Assembly (NCBI GenBank): GCA_003252395.1 | Contig: QKEL01000008.1 | Location: 434,001 to 498,000 of the forward strand | Length of the DNA stretch: 64,000 nt | DNA from: Spirochaetales bacterium | Lineage (GTDB): Bacteria > Spirochaetota > Spirochaetia > Treponematales > Treponemataceae | Direction of reading: 5' to 3' | Shown: one piece after another, positions 8,479-17,182 of the stretch | How the letters are laid out: each line of letters begins with the position of its first letter | Position numbering within the stretch: position 1 is the stretch's first letter | The notes under the pieces: generated by a model | The model's input: the letters and a program-made list of their open reading frames with translations, nothing else | What the model was told of the DNA's origin: nothing | Database searches by the model: none | Made by a program: the position numbers and the translations under genes

Positions 8479-9021
8479 ATGAACGAAGAGTTATTGATAA
8501 ACGGCGAACACCAGCTTTTCTCGAAGGCCGGCATGAACTTCGCCGTATTCGCCAGCGTCTACGAAAGCATTCGCTACTACACGCTCCTCATCATTCAGCG
8601 CTCGAAGCCTAAGGCCGACGAACGACTCCTCTTGGAGCAGCAGGTGAGCGAACTGATCAAGAACGCGGTTAAGCACGGAAACGGGTGCGATCCCGCCAAG
8701 GAAGTGCGGGTATGGTACCGGTTCGACGACAATCGCGCCCGCCTGATCGTGGAGGACCAGGGAAGCGGATTCCGGGACATCGAGAAATGGAACCTCTTCA
8801 ACAGGAAAAGGCGGTCCTATCTCGACAAGGAAGACTTCGTGGGCCTCATGCACTATATCTCCTGGCGAACCCCGCGAAGCGATACCTACGACGGGGGAAA
8901 CGCGATGTTCGCGGCCCTTGAATATTGGAACGAAGGCGTCGTCTTCTCCGAAGAAAGGAACGCCGTCGCGGTCGGTAAAACGTTCCCCGCCCGTTTCATG
9001 GACGAGGGGGACGACGAATGA
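8479..9021 (+). CDS. HATPase anti-sigma factor / serine kinase (RsbW-like)
   Basis: The 180-residue protein has a GHKL ATPase core: an N-box at about 58-68 (VSELIKNAVKHGNG) and a G1-box with VEDQGSGF near residue 92. It lacks a histidine kinase dimerisation domain, as expected for anti-sigma serine kinases. The C-terminal third is longer than in RsbW and is not recognised. A strong GGGAGG site precedes the start. Its stop overlaps the next phosphatase gene by 4 bases (ATGA). Its target is unknown, since no sigma factor is encoded nearby; it may act on a response or effector protein instead. Confidence 0.8.
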   Translation: MNEELLINGEHQLFSKAGMNFAVFASVYESIRYYTLLIIQRSKPKADERLLLEQQVSELIKNAVKHGNGCDPAKEVRVWYRFDDNRARLIVEDQGSGFRDIEKWNLFNRKRRSYLDKEDFVGLMHYISWRTPRSDTYDGGNAMFAALEYWNEGVVFSEERNAVAVGKTFPARFMDEGDDE

Positions 9022-10184
9022 CGGTGAAAGAGCGGGAACGCGCGCGCGTCGCCGGGGAGCGCATCGTCAAAATTGCCAGCTCCTTCGCCTACGCCGACGC
9101 CGACACCCCGGTCCACTCCATCCTCGCCGAACTGCGCGAACCCTACCGGGACCCCGTCGCCGTAGTGGACTCCTCGGAACGGGTACTCGGCATTATCGTA
9201 CCCGAAGACCTGGTGGAAATCCTGGGAAAGCCCTTCGGTCGCGATCTTTTGCAGCGGCAGGCCGCCCGGGACATAATGCGTACCGTCGCCTGCTTTCCCT
9301 ACGACGAGTATATTCAAACCGCGCGGGAACGGGTGAGCGCCGAAATAGAGGACGACCCCGGAAGGCATTTCGCCCTGGTAGACGCGCGTAACCGCTTTCA
9401 GGGCCACGTTTCGGCGCAGGATATCCTTACCCACGCGCTCAACGATTACCGACGGGAATTGAGGCTTTCCACGGCGATCCAAAACCGGCTCGTCCCGCCC
9501 TACCACGCGGAACGAAGCGAGCGGGTTTCCCTCACCTGCGCCTCCGTCATGGCCCAAGGCGTAGGGGGCGATTACTATTTCACTCGGCAGTACGGCGAGG
9601 GAAAGTGGTTCTTCTGCCTTTGCGACATTTCGGGGAAGGGCATTTCGGCCTCCGTCATCACGGCGGTGCTCTCTGGCTTTCTGTATAGCGCCCATTTCGG
9701 AGCCCCCTTGGAGGAAACGGTCGCCCTACTGAACAGGATCGTGATCGGCACGTTCAGGCTTGAAAAATACCTCACCGGGTTTTTCGCGAAATTCGACGAG
9801 GAAAGCGGGGAGCTGGAATATTGCGACATGGGCCATTCCTGGTTTTTCGCCGTGGAAAACCGCCTCATGCAGCAAGTCTCCTCCCAGGCGGACAACGTGC
9901 CGGTTGGGCTCGTGGAAAGCCCCGAAATAATCGCGCAAACCCTGCGCATCGCCCCGGGTACGGTTCTCGCCCTCCTGAGCGACGGCTTCGTGGAACAGGA
10001 AAACCGGCACGGCGAGACCTTCCCTCTCGGCGAATTGGGGGCGATAATCGCGGACGCCTCCGACTCTGGGGACGATCTCGTGCGCGCGAAGGTGCGCATT
10101 CTCGAGCGCTTTTTCGCCTTTAAGGGCGACGTACCCCAGCACGACGATATCAGCCTACTCCTCTTCCAATACCTCGATACCTGA
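9018..10184 (+). CDS. CBS-domain SpoIIE-type PP2C phosphatase
   Basis: This 388-residue protein has an N-terminal pair of CBS-like motifs (about residues 15-140, with the VAVVDSSERVLGIIVPEDLV and FALVDARNRFQGHVSAQDIL-type halves) and a C-terminal SpoIIE phosphatase. The phosphatase motifs are intact: GVGGDYYF, CDISGKGISAS, the LLSDGFVE metal Asp, and QHDDISLLLF at the end. CBS pairs usually bind adenine nucleotides, so the enzyme may sense energy state. It overlaps the anti-sigma kinase gene by 4 bases. Together with the first phosphatase it gives the module two inputs onto one STAS protein. Confidence 0.87.
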   Translation: MTVKERERARVAGERIVKIASSFAYADADTPVHSILAELREPYRDPVAVVDSSERVLGIIVPEDLVEILGKPFGRDLLQRQAARDIMRTVACFPYDEYIQTARERVSAEIEDDPGRHFALVDARNRFQGHVSAQDILTHALNDYRRELRLSTAIQNRLVPPYHAERSERVSLTCASVMAQGVGGDYYFTRQYGEGKWFFCLCDISGKGISASVITAVLSGFLYSAHFGAPLEETVALLNRIVIGTFRLEKYLTGFFAKFDEESGELEYCDMGHSWFFAVENRLMQQVSSQADNVPVGLVESPEIIAQTLRIAPGTVLALLSDGFVEQENRHGETFPLGELGAIIADASDSGDDLVRAKVRILERFFAFKGDVPQHDDISLLLFQYLDT

Positions 10185-10237
10185 GGCCGTACGGGAAGCG
10201 GCCCGCAAAACGGCCGCGCGAAGGGGAAACCTTTCCC

Positions 10238-10267
10238 TTGCAATCCCCGTCCCTCGCGTGATACTAT
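10238..10267 (+). promoter_or_regulatory. Candidate corA promoter
   Basis: TTGCAA (10238-10243), an 18-base spacer and TACTAT (10262-10267) form a good sigma-70-like promoter. Transcription would start near 10274, giving a leader of about 170 bases before corA that contains a short ORF and possible hairpins. Confidence 0.5.
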
Positions 10268-10306
10268 AAACGGCGCGATAATTTTCCAAACGAGGAGGCA
10301 GTATCC

Positions 10307-10381
10307 ATGGATACGGAACCTGGCAGTAGTAGCCACATGTATCGTATACCGACCCAGAGCCTCCCCGGAACCCCCGCCTAA
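10307..10381 (+). CDS. Candidate 24-residue leader peptide upstream of corA
   Basis: An ATG at 10307 is preceded by a very strong GAGGAGG site (10292-10298) with 8-base spacing, better than most full-length genes here. It opens a 24-codon frame ending in TAA at 10381. The peptide is Ser/Thr/Pro-rich, with prolines at residues 5, 16, 21 and 24, the last two near the stop. It has no signal peptide or known domain. Leader peptides control Mg2+ transporter genes in enterobacteria (mgtL, corL), so a similar role is possible by analogy. It could also be a chance ORF in the corA leader. Confidence 0.4.
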   Translation: MDTEPGSSSHMYRIPTQSLPGTPA

Positions 10382-10407
10382 CGCGCGTCCGCGGTTCCTT
10401 GCAGGAA
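10367..10407 (+). promoter_or_regulatory. Competing hairpins in the corA leader
   Basis: GGAACC at 10367-10372, inside the end of the small ORF, can pair with GGTTCC at 10393-10398. The same bases (TTCCT, 10395-10399) can instead pair with AGGAA at 10403-10407 around a 3-base loop. The two structures exclude each other, and a ribosome near the small ORF's stop would favour the second. The stems are short, so this is suggestive only. Confidence 0.25.
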
Positions 10408-10443
10408 GGCCCCTACCCTTAAGCCCCTGGAGGACATCCGATC

Positions 10444-11439
10444 ATGATCACCCTTTGGAAACAGGAAAACAGAAAACTCGTGGCCGGCGCGCGAGAAGAC
10501 GGCCGAATCTGGGTTGACGCGCGAAACGTAACCCGCGACGACATCCGCGAGCTAGAGACCGAATACGGGATCGATACCGAGATCATCATGGACATTCTTG
10601 ACCAGGACGAGCTTTCGCGCATCGACCGCGAGGACGATTACACGCTCATTATCGTGAGACTGCCCATCTTTCTCGCGGCCAACGAGGTGAGCTATTTCAC
10701 CATTCCCTTGGGCATTCTCCTGTTCCCCGACATGGTCCTGACCATATGCTGGGCGGATTGCGAGGTGCTCCACGACCTGACGAATAACCGGGTACGGGGC
10801 CTGAACCTGAACGATCTGCCCGCCTTCGTGGTGCGCGTGCTCGCCCGGGCCGACCTGATCTACCTGCGCTATCTCAAGGAAATAAACCGGCGATCGGGAA
10901 CCATCGAGCTGGAGCTCCAAAAATCGGTGCGCAACAACGAGCTCATTCAGCTTTTAAACCTGGAAAAGTCCCTGGTCTATTTCACCACTTCACTGAAAAG
11001 CAACCAGCTGCTGTTCGAGAAGCTCATGAAGACCCGCCTGATACAGCTCGACGAGGAAGACCGGGACTGGCTGGAAGACGTGGCGACCGACAACCGGCAG
11101 GCCATCGAGATGGCGGACATTTACAGCAACATTCTATCGGGGATGATGGACGCCTTCGCCTCGGTGATCTCGAACAACCTCAGCATCGTGATGAAACGGC
11201 TCACCGTCATTTCCCTGGTGCTCATGATCCCCACCATGATCACGAGTTTCTTCGGCATGAACGTGCCGCTTCCCCTGGAAAAAATGCCGGGCCACACCGC
11301 CTTAATCGCCATTCTCGTTACGTGCCTTGCCTCTTCCCTGGTCGCCATGGTGCTCCTGCAGGACAAGAAAAGCGCGAAAAAGCGCATTGACCCGGCGGAA
11401 CGGAAGCGGCTCCGAAAGAAAAACCGGGCGGTGGTTTAA
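10444..11439 (+). CDS. corA: CorA-family magnesium/divalent cation channel
   Basis: The 331-residue protein has a large cytoplasmic alpha/beta N-terminal domain rich in charged residues, a long helix, and two C-terminal transmembrane helices (about residues 262-312). The family GMN motif at the end of the first helix is present as SFFGMNVPLP. A basic tail (KKSAKKRIDP...) follows the second helix. A GGAGG site lies upstream of the ATG. The gene converges with the following GGDEF gene and their stop codons overlap (TTAA at 11436-11439). CorA proteins move Mg2+, Co2+ or Ni2+; the ion cannot be told from sequence. Confidence 0.93.
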   Translation: MITLWKQENRKLVAGAREDGRIWVDARNVTRDDIRELETEYGIDTEIIMDILDQDELSRIDREDDYTLIIVRLPIFLAANEVSYFTIPLGILLFPDMVLTICWADCEVLHDLTNNRVRGLNLNDLPAFVVRVLARADLIYLRYLKEINRRSGTIELELQKSVRNNELIQLLNLEKSLVYFTTSLKSNQLLFEKLMKTRLIQLDEEDRDWLEDVATDNRQAIEMADIYSNILSGMMDAFASVISNNLSIVMKRLTVISLVLMIPTMITSFFGMNVPLPLEKMPGHTALIAILVTCLASSLVAMVLLQDKKSAKKRIDPAERKRLRKKNRAVV

Positions 11440-13151
11440 GTCGAGGGGACGGAGGTATACCGGACCACGCGGTTTTTGCCGTTCCGCTGCGCCGCGTCGA
11501 GGGCCGCGCCCACGTTTCGTATCAGCTCGGCCACGGATTGGGCGTCGGCGCTCGACGCCACGCCGCATGAAATGGTAACGACCAGTTTGTGTTCCTGCTC
11601 GAAATATACCGCCCCGGAAACGGCCTTCCGTATGCGTTCCGCGAACGCGACCGCCGTATCCTCGTCCGTGTCGGGCAAGAGGATCATGAATTCCTCCCCG
11701 CTCCACCGGGCGAGAACGTCGTAAAGGCGAACCAGTTTGATCAGTTCCCCGGCGATGCGGGACAGCAGGATATTTCCCGTTTCCTTCCCGAAGCGGTCGT
11801 TTACCGTCCCGAACGAATCGACGTCGACCTGTATGAGCGAGAATTGCGCGCCGGTCTTTTCGTACCGCGTGAATTCGTCGTCTATCCGTTCGTCCACGTG
11901 CTTCCGGATGAACAATCCCGTATGCGGGTCCCGGAGCGCCCGGGAATCGAGCCGCCGGTTCAGCTCGGCGCCTTCCTTCAGGGCCAGGGACAGGCGGAGA
12001 CTAACCACGTCGAGCTCGCGCTCGGCCTGGCGCTTTCCGATCGCGAATATGCCGAGGATCACGGCCATTACGGCAAGGACCGCGACCAACAGCGAGAAGA
12101 TCAGCACGTAAACCCCGTATATTTCCAAAAAACCGTGCGAACCGTTTACGATCGTCGCGTTGCCCGGTACCGAAGCGGGATTCATCTTCCACCGGCGAAG
12201 GGCGTTCCAGTCAATCCCGTACGCGCTGGCCTCTATGGTACTGAATTTCGGAACGCCGGAATCGAGCCCGTCAAGAATGCCGAGGGCATTGATCGCCACG
12301 TTCTTTCCGTAAGTCGCCATGCTCCACAGGTATCCGCCGACGATGCCGCTGCCGAGATATTGCCGCTCTATCCCGTATACCGGTACCGGGGAGGCGGCGA
12401 CTACCTCGCGCACCACCTCGGAAGGCTTGTACTCGTCGCCGTTCGCGTCGCTGAAAAACCAACAGAATACCACCGCGGAATCGCCGGGGGCATTGGCTAT
12501 CCGATCCAGGAGCTCGTCGTGCGATAGGCCCTGCAGGATCACGAAGGCGACCCGATCCGCGACGCTTCGGGAAAGACGCCTCAATTCCATGGCCGCCGCG
12601 GCTTCATACGGGGAGGACCCGAGGACAAAATAAACGCGCTTGGTGTCGGGACGAAAATCGAGCGCCAATTTCACGGTTTTTAGGAAGTCGTACGGACCGG
12701 AAAGCGTATGCAGCAGCCCGTTTTCGGTTGGCTTCAGGGGAGTCGCCTCGGTGGAGGCTACGACGATGGGAAGTCCGGGAAAGGCGAGGTCTCCGTAGTC
12801 GGAAATAAAGCTTTCGAGCATGGTGGAAGCGACCACTATGTCAGGCCGGCGCACTCCGTATTTATACCGGAAATACCGGGCGGTCGTTTCCAAAAAGGCG
12901 GGATCCTGGCCCGCGAGATTGGCGCCCAGGAATTCATAGATAAAACGGTACGAAGCGGCCTTCTCGTAGCCAAAACCCTGGTTTAACCCGGTCATGAACA
13001 AAGTCCACGCGGGATAGTCCGGCGCGAAGGGAAAAAGCACCAGTATCTCCTTGCGGTCTCGGACCTCGACTGCCGGGGGGTCTCCGGCGGCCGGCAACGC
13101 GCTCAACGCGAACAAGGACAGGCAGAGCAGGGAGATAGCGACGTTTTTCAT
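11436..13151 (-). CDS. GGDEF diguanylate cyclase with periplasmic binding-protein-like sensor
   Basis: The 571-residue protein has a signal peptide, a periplasmic region of about 300 residues resembling ABC substrate-binding (DUF534-type) proteins, one transmembrane helix near residue 345-370, a short coiled linker and a C-terminal GGDEF domain. The active-site loop reads SGEEF, a variant usually compatible with c-di-GMP synthesis, and is preceded by the DVDSFGTVND metal segment. The start at 13151 is chosen because GAGG precedes it; the ATG at 13169 lies almost on the predicted transcription start. It probably senses a small ligand outside the cell and converts it to c-di-GMP. Confidence 0.87.
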   Translation of the reverse strand: MKNVAISLLCLSLFALSALPAAGDPPAVEVRDRKEILVLFPFAPDYPAWTLFMTGLNQGFGYEKAASYRFIYEFLGANLAGQDPAFLETTARYFRYKYGVRRPDIVVASTMLESFISDYGDLAFPGLPIVVASTEATPLKPTENGLLHTLSGPYDFLKTVKLALDFRPDTKRVYFVLGSSPYEAAAAMELRRLSRSVADRVAFVILQGLSHDELLDRIANAPGDSAVVFCWFFSDANGDEYKPSEVVREVVAASPVPVYGIERQYLGSGIVGGYLWSMATYGKNVAINALGILDGLDSGVPKFSTIEASAYGIDWNALRRWKMNPASVPGNATIVNGSHGFLEIYGVYVLIFSLLVAVLAVMAVILGIFAIGKRQAERELDVVSLRLSLALKEGAELNRRLDSRALRDPHTGLFIRKHVDERIDDEFTRYEKTGAQFSLIQVDVDSFGTVNDRFGKETGNILLSRIAGELIKLVRLYDVLARWSGEEFMILLPDTDEDTAVAFAERIRKAVSGAVYFEQEHKLVVTISCGVASSADAQSVAELIRNVGAALDAAQRNGKNRVVRYTSVPST

Positions 13152-13181
13152 CGGTATAAGGCGCCTCATGATCGATAACTC

Positions 13182-13210
13182 AGTATATACGAGGTTTTCC
13201 GAACGGCCAA
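13182..13210 (-). promoter_or_regulatory. Candidate promoter of the GGDEF sensor gene
   Basis: On the reverse strand, TTGGCC (13210-13205), a 17-base spacer and TATACT (13187-13182) precede the gene. It faces the purH promoter, so the two genes are divergently transcribed from a short shared region. Confidence 0.55.
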
Positions 13211-13234
13211 CAAAAAACAGACGGGCGCGCGCGA

Positions 13235-13263
13235 TTGAAAAAACCGCGTTTTTTGGCTATATT
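13235..13263 (+). promoter_or_regulatory. Candidate purH promoter
   Basis: TTGAAA (13235-13240), a 17-base spacer and TATATT (13258-13263) give a good promoter. The leader to the purH ATG is about 45 bases. No PurR-like or guanine riboswitch pattern was seen. Confidence 0.6.
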
Positions 13264-13315
13264 GTGCCATCCGGTGCCATCGGTTCCATGGCAAAAAAGA
13301 GAAAAGGGGTGACAG

Positions 13316-14962
13316 ATGAAAAAACGGGCGCTTATCAGCGTGTTTTACAAAGACGGCGTTCTCGATCTCGCGCGGTATCTCGTCGATAAGGGGTGGGAAA
13401 TCCTTTCCACCGGGGGAACGAAAAAGCATCTGTCCGAGGCGGGGCTTCCCGTGACCGACGTGAGCGCCGTTACCGGTTTTCCCGAATGCCTCGACGGCCG
13501 CGTCAAAACCCTGCACCCCGCGATTCACGCCGGACTGCTCGCCATTCGCGAAAACCCCGAGCACGCCAAGACCATCGCCGAGCTTGGGGTATCCCCCATC
13601 GACCTGGTCTGCGTAAACCTCTACCCCTTTTTCGAAAAGGTACAGGCGGGATTGACCTTCGGGGAAACCGTCGAATTCATCGACATTGGCGGCCCTACCA
13701 TGCTCCGTTCGGCCGCGAAAAACCACGGAGACGTTCTGGTGCTTACCGACGCGTCCGACTATGCAGAGGTAATGGCCGAGCTTGAGGCCGCGGGACAGGA
13801 AACCGCAAAGGTTCCCGCCGAGCTGAAACGGCGCCTGGCGGGCAAGGTATTCAACCTGACCAGCGCCTACGACGCCGCGGTGGCCAGATTCATGCTCGGC
13901 GAGGCTTCGGCCCCCGTTTCCCCGAAATCGGGAGAATGGCCGGAATACCTCACCGTACCCTACAAGCTGGGCCAAAGCCTCCGTTACGGCGAGAACGGCC
14001 ACCAAAAAGCGGCGCTTTACCTTACGGCCGATTCGGTCGGCGCCTTTGGCGGCATGAAGCAGCTGCAGGGTAAGGAACTTTCCTATAACAACATGAGGGA
14101 TTTGGATATCGCCTGGAAGGCAGCGAGCGCCTACGACGGATTCGTGAAAAAGCTTCCCGCGGATTTCCCCGCCTCCGCAGAGCAGCGTCGCTCGGGGGAT
14201 AACCGTTCCGTAATCTGCGTGGCGCTGAAGCACAACTCTCCCTGCGGCGCCGCGCTGGGCACGTCGCCCCTCGACGCGTACAAACGGGCGTGGCTCGTTG
14301 ACCCGGTATCCATTTTCGGGGGCATCGTGGGCTGTAACCGGGTTATAGACAGGGAAGCGGCCGAGGAAATGATCAAAACCTTCCTCGAGGTAATCGTGGC
14401 TCCGGGATTCACCGACGACGCCCTGTCGGTATTCGCCACCAAGAAGAATCTCAGAATCGTGAAGGCCGACCGGCTGCCTTCCGCGTTGACCGAAACCATG
14501 AGCGTGGACGGCGGCGTGCTGGTCCAGGAGCGCGACGACGAGCTATTCTCCGAATGGCGCGTGGTTACCGAACGGGCTCCCACGGCGGAAGAGGCCGAGG
14601 AGATGGCCTTCGGCATGACGATGGCGATTTTCGTGAAGTCAAACGCCATCTTGGCGGTAAAGGACCGCATAGCGGTGGGTATCGCCGGCGGACAGGTGAA
14701 CCGCATTTGGGCGACGGAACAGGCGCTGGAACGGGCGAAGGCCGTCACCGGAAACCCCGAAAACGGGTTCGACGGCCACGCCACCGTAATGGCGTCCGAC
14801 GCGTTCTTCCCCTTTGCCGACTCGGTGGAAATGGCCGCGAAGTACGGGATAAAGGCCATCGTGCAACCCGGCGGATCCATGAGGGATCAGGAATCGATCG
14901 ACGCGGCGAATCGCCTCGGAATCGCCATGGTATTCACGGGAACCCGGCACTTCAAGCATTGA
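13316..14962 (+). CDS. purH: Bifunctional AICAR formyltransferase / IMP cyclohydrolase
   Basis: PurH performs the last two steps to IMP. The 548-residue protein has an N-terminal cyclohydrolase domain (about 1-190, with [19 protein letters not shown] and [16 protein letters not shown]) and a C-terminal transformylase domain. The latter carries [13 protein letters not shown], the KHNSPCG catalytic segment with its Lys-His pair, and [14 protein letters not shown] near the end. A short insertion around the domain junction makes it slightly longer than the usual 510-530 residues. It is transcribed alone, away from the purE-N operon, and preceded by AAGGGG. Confidence 0.96.
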   Translation: MKKRALISVFYKDGVLDLARYLVDKGWEILSTGGTKKHLSEAGLPVTDVSAVTGFPECLDGRVKTLHPAIHAGLLAIRENPEHAKTIAELGVSPIDLVCVNLYPFFEKVQAGLTFGETVEFIDIGGPTMLRSAAKNHGDVLVLTDASDYAEVMAELEAAGQETAKVPAELKRRLAGKVFNLTSAYDAAVARFMLGEASAPVSPKSGEWPEYLTVPYKLGQSLRYGENGHQKAALYLTADSVGAFGGMKQLQGKELSYNNMRDLDIAWKAASAYDGFVKKLPADFPASAEQRRSGDNRSVICVALKHNSPCGAALGTSPLDAYKRAWLVDPVSIFGGIVGCNRVIDREAAEEMIKTFLEVIVAPGFTDDALSVFATKKNLRIVKADRLPSALTETMSVDGGVLVQERDDELFSEWRVVTERAPTAEEAEEMAFGMTMAIFVKSNAILAVKDRIAVGIAGGQVNRIWATEQALERAKAVTGNPENGFDGHATVMASDAFFPFADSVEMAAKYGIKAIVQPGGSMRDQESIDAANRLGIAMVFTGTRHFKH

Positions 14963-15032
14963 TCGAAACGGGACGGTCCGGTCAATTACCCGGGCCGCCC
15001 CTTCTTGCGTATTCCCGCGCCCGGTAAGGGTG

Positions 15033-15359
15033 TTAAAGCCGAACCTCGGTCACGAAACGGACCGCGGTTCCGTAGGCGATAACCTCCGCGGCGCCCTGCA
15101 TGACCGCGCTGGAACCGTAATGCAGGCCAACCACGCCGTCGGCCCCAAGGGCTTCGGCCTCCTGGACCATGCGTTTGGTCGCCTGCGCGCGGGCCATGTT
15201 CAGCATTTCCGTATAACCGGTAAGCTCGCCGCCGACCAGGGTCTTAAAAGCGGCGAGAATATCCTTTCCCGCGTGACGGGTTTGCACGGTCGAGCCTTTT
15301 ACCAAGCCCAGCGTTTCCAGTTTCTTTCCCTCGATATACTCAGTAGTCACCAAGATCAT
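15033..15359 (-). CDS. YbjQ/UPF0145-family protein
   Basis: This 108-residue protein matches the YbjQ family: it begins ILVTTEYIEGK, has the GLVKGSTV segment, a helix with ARAQATKRMVQEAEALGADGVVG, and ends GTAVRF. Family members form pentameric rings and have sometimes been labelled heavy-metal-binding, but their function is not established. Its start overlaps the upstream small membrane protein gene by 20 bases, so the two are co-transcribed. Confidence 0.88.
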   Translation of the reverse strand: MILVTTEYIEGKKLETLGLVKGSTVQTRHAGKDILAAFKTLVGGELTGYTEMLNMARAQATKRMVQEAEALGADGVVGLHYGSSAVMQGAAEVIAYGTAVRFVTEVRL

Positions 15360-15576
15360 CTTCTTCCCCCTTTTTTATCTCCGCGATCCTTTGCCAGAGC
15401 GCGATTCCCAGAAAGGCCAACGCGCCCCCCATGACGAGGGACGCGCCCGCGCGCATGGCAAGCCCCGCGAAGCCGCCTATAGAACCGCCCACGGCAAAGT
15501 AAAGCCAGGCCCACAGTAAAATCGCGACGGCGGTCAATACGCCGATACAAGCGACCACGACGATGTTTTTGTTCAT
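15340..15576 (-). CDS. Small membrane protein, two transmembrane helices
   Basis: The 78-residue protein has hydrophobic segments at about residues 5-28 and 36-60, and an acidic C-terminal tail (KKGEEDDLGDY). The start at 15576 is chosen because the segment upstream in frame is charged and unlike a membrane protein N-terminus; the ribosome site is weak. It is not recognised as a named family. It is in an overlapping pair with the YbjQ-like gene and divergent from tlpA. Confidence 0.6.
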   Translation of the reverse strand: MNKNIVVVACIGVLTAVAILLWAWLYFAVGGSIGGFAGLAMRAGASLVMGGALAFLGIALWQRIAEIKKGEEDDLGDY

Positions 15577-15662
15577 GGTTCCAGTGTAGCGCCGAAGCCG
15601 GAAAAGGGCAACGTTTCGCGTGATTTGTGACAACCTCACATACCGATCGGCCCGCTGGGCAG

Positions 15663-15668
15663 TATACT
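15663..15668 (+). promoter_or_regulatory. TATACT -10 box six bases from the tlpA ATG
   Basis: TATACT is followed by six bases (TGTAGT) and the ATG at 15675, with no Shine-Dalgarno sequence. The predicted transcription start is the A of the ATG, so the mRNA would be leaderless. No good -35 box is seen. Confidence 0.5.
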
Positions 15669-15674
15669 TGTAGT

Positions 15675-16265
15675 ATGAAAACATATACCCTTAACCAGAC
15701 GCACCGCCTGATCGCGATTATTGCCCTTATCGGCGCGCTTGCCGCGGCGAATACGGCGCCCCTTTCCGCACAGACGCCTACGGAACCGGATCTGTCGGCG
15801 GAACTGGCCGTCCTCAAGGGACTCGGTTTTCACGTTTTCCCGCAACCCGTGGAAATTCAGCCGTTTTCGGTACCGAGCCTCGCGGGGAAAACCCTCGATT
15901 CGAAAACCCTGACCGGGTCGATCGTCCTATTCAATTTCTGGGCCACGTGGTGTCCCCCCTGCAAACGGGAAATGCCTTCCATCGAAACGCTCTGGAACGC
16001 GCTCAAGGGCGATTCCTTTACGGTCGTGGCGATAAGCACGGGCGAAAAGAAAAAGACCGTCGCGGATTTTATCGCCGCAAATAAATATACCTTTCCCATC
16101 TTCCTCGATGAATCCGGCTCCATGGGACGCATATACGCCACCCAGGGAATTCCCACCACCTACGTCATGGACAAGAAAGGCCGGATCGTGGCGGGCATCG
16201 TGGGCTCCACCGAGTACGACAATCCCGCGCTTATTAAGGCGCTGAAGGGAATGGCGGCGAAATGA
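15675..16265 (+). CDS. TlpA/ResA-like periplasmic thioredoxin
   Basis: This 196-residue exported protein has a signal peptide (about 1-33, ending near LSAQ) and a thioredoxin-fold domain with the WCPPC active site at about residues 94-98 in FNFWATWCPPCKREMP. The cis-proline appears in GIPTTYVMD. TlpA-type proteins keep cysteines reduced in the periplasm, for cytochrome c maturation or other thiol repair. The next gene, overlapping by 4 bases (ATGA), is a CcdA membrane electron carrier, which is the expected reductant partner. No cytochrome genes are nearby. Confidence 0.9.
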   Translation: MKTYTLNQTHRLIAIIALIGALAAANTAPLSAQTPTEPDLSAELAVLKGLGFHVFPQPVEIQPFSVPSLAGKTLDSKTLTGSIVLFNFWATWCPPCKREMPSIETLWNALKGDSFTVVAISTGEKKKTVADFIAANKYTFPIFLDESGSMGRIYATQGIPTTYVMDKKGRIVAGIVGSTEYDNPALIKALKGMAAK

Positions 16266-17122
16266 TTCCCCTTGAGTCCGTGGCGACCCCCGGTTTTTTC
16301 GCGTCCCTGGCGGCCGGGCTCCTTTCCTTCCTGAGCCCTTGCGTGCTTCCCCTTATCCCCGTGTACCTTTCCTTTATTTCGGGCGAATCCGCCTCGACCC
16401 TCGGTTTGTCCCGATCCGGAGCGGCCGGGCCCCGAAAGGGCATTCGCGCCGCCCTTCTCGTGCGTACCCTGTTTTTCGTGGCCGGTTTCGCCGCGGTGTT
16501 TACCGCCCTGGCCATAGTCTTCGGCGGGGGCATGAAGTACGTCGGAAGCTCCGCGACGCTGTGGATCAACCGGATCGCCGGCGCGCTGGTGATAGTCCTG
16601 GGCCTGAACGCCATGTTCGATTTCATACCGTTTTTACGCGGCGAATACCGTCTGTCGGAACCGGGCGCCCAAAAGAAAGCGGACAAATCCCGCTTCGGGG
16701 GACCGATGAGGGCGATACTCCTCGGCATGGCCTTCGCCGCGGGCTGGACCCCGTGCGTCGGCCCCATTTTATCGTCAATCCTCCTCTTCGCCGGTCAAGA
16801 CGGCAACGTAGCCCGTTCCGCCCTGCTGCTCGGCGCGTATTCGGCGGGCTTGGGCATTCCGTTCATCCTTGCGGGGCTTTTCCTCGATCGGGCAACGCCG
16901 ATACTTGCCTGGTTCAAGAGACACATGATGGCGGTAAAGGTCATTTCCGGACTCTTGCTCGTCGGTTTCGGCATTGCCCTTCTAGCCGGAAGCCTCGCGG
17001 GCATAACGGTCTTCTTTTTGAAGGCGGGCTACGCCATGGAAGAGCTTTCGGTTAACGGGCCGGCCTGGTTTCGTCCCGTCGCAGGCTTTATCGCCCGCTG
17101 GCTAACCTTTCAGGGCGCGTAA
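16262..17122 (+). CDS. ccdA: CcdA/DsbD-type cytochrome c biogenesis membrane protein
   Basis: The 286-residue polytopic protein has the two halves of the CcdA family, each with a conserved cysteine in a Pro-containing motif: LSFLSPCVLPLIPVYLSF near residue 28 and GWTPCVGPILSSIL near residue 162. These cysteines shuttle electrons from cytoplasmic thioredoxin to the periplasm. About seven hydrophobic segments can be counted. It is coupled to the TlpA-like gene by an ATGA overlap, so the pair forms a reducing pathway across the inner membrane. Confidence 0.9.
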   Translation: MIPLESVATPGFFASLAAGLLSFLSPCVLPLIPVYLSFISGESASTLGLSRSGAAGPRKGIRAALLVRTLFFVAGFAAVFTALAIVFGGGMKYVGSSATLWINRIAGALVIVLGLNAMFDFIPFLRGEYRLSEPGAQKKADKSRFGGPMRAILLGMAFAAGWTPCVGPILSSILLFAGQDGNVARSALLLGAYSAGLGIPFILAGLFLDRATPILAWFKRHMMAVKVISGLLLVGFGIALLAGSLAGITVFFLKAGYAMEELSVNGPAWFRPVAGFIARWLTFQGA

Positions 17123-17147
17123 CCCCTTTCCGCCCGCGGCGCGGGTG

Positions 17148-17176
17148 TTGCATTCGCCCCGATAAGGGGGTAGTAT
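17148..17176 (+). promoter_or_regulatory. Candidate mraY promoter, leaderless type
   Basis: TTGCAT (17148-17153), a 17-base spacer and TAGTAT (17171-17176) are followed by six bases and the ATG at 17183. The nearest purine run (GGGGG at 17166-17170) is too far upstream to be a ribosome site and lies before the predicted start of transcription. Confidence 0.55.
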
Positions 17177-17182
17177 GGACGC

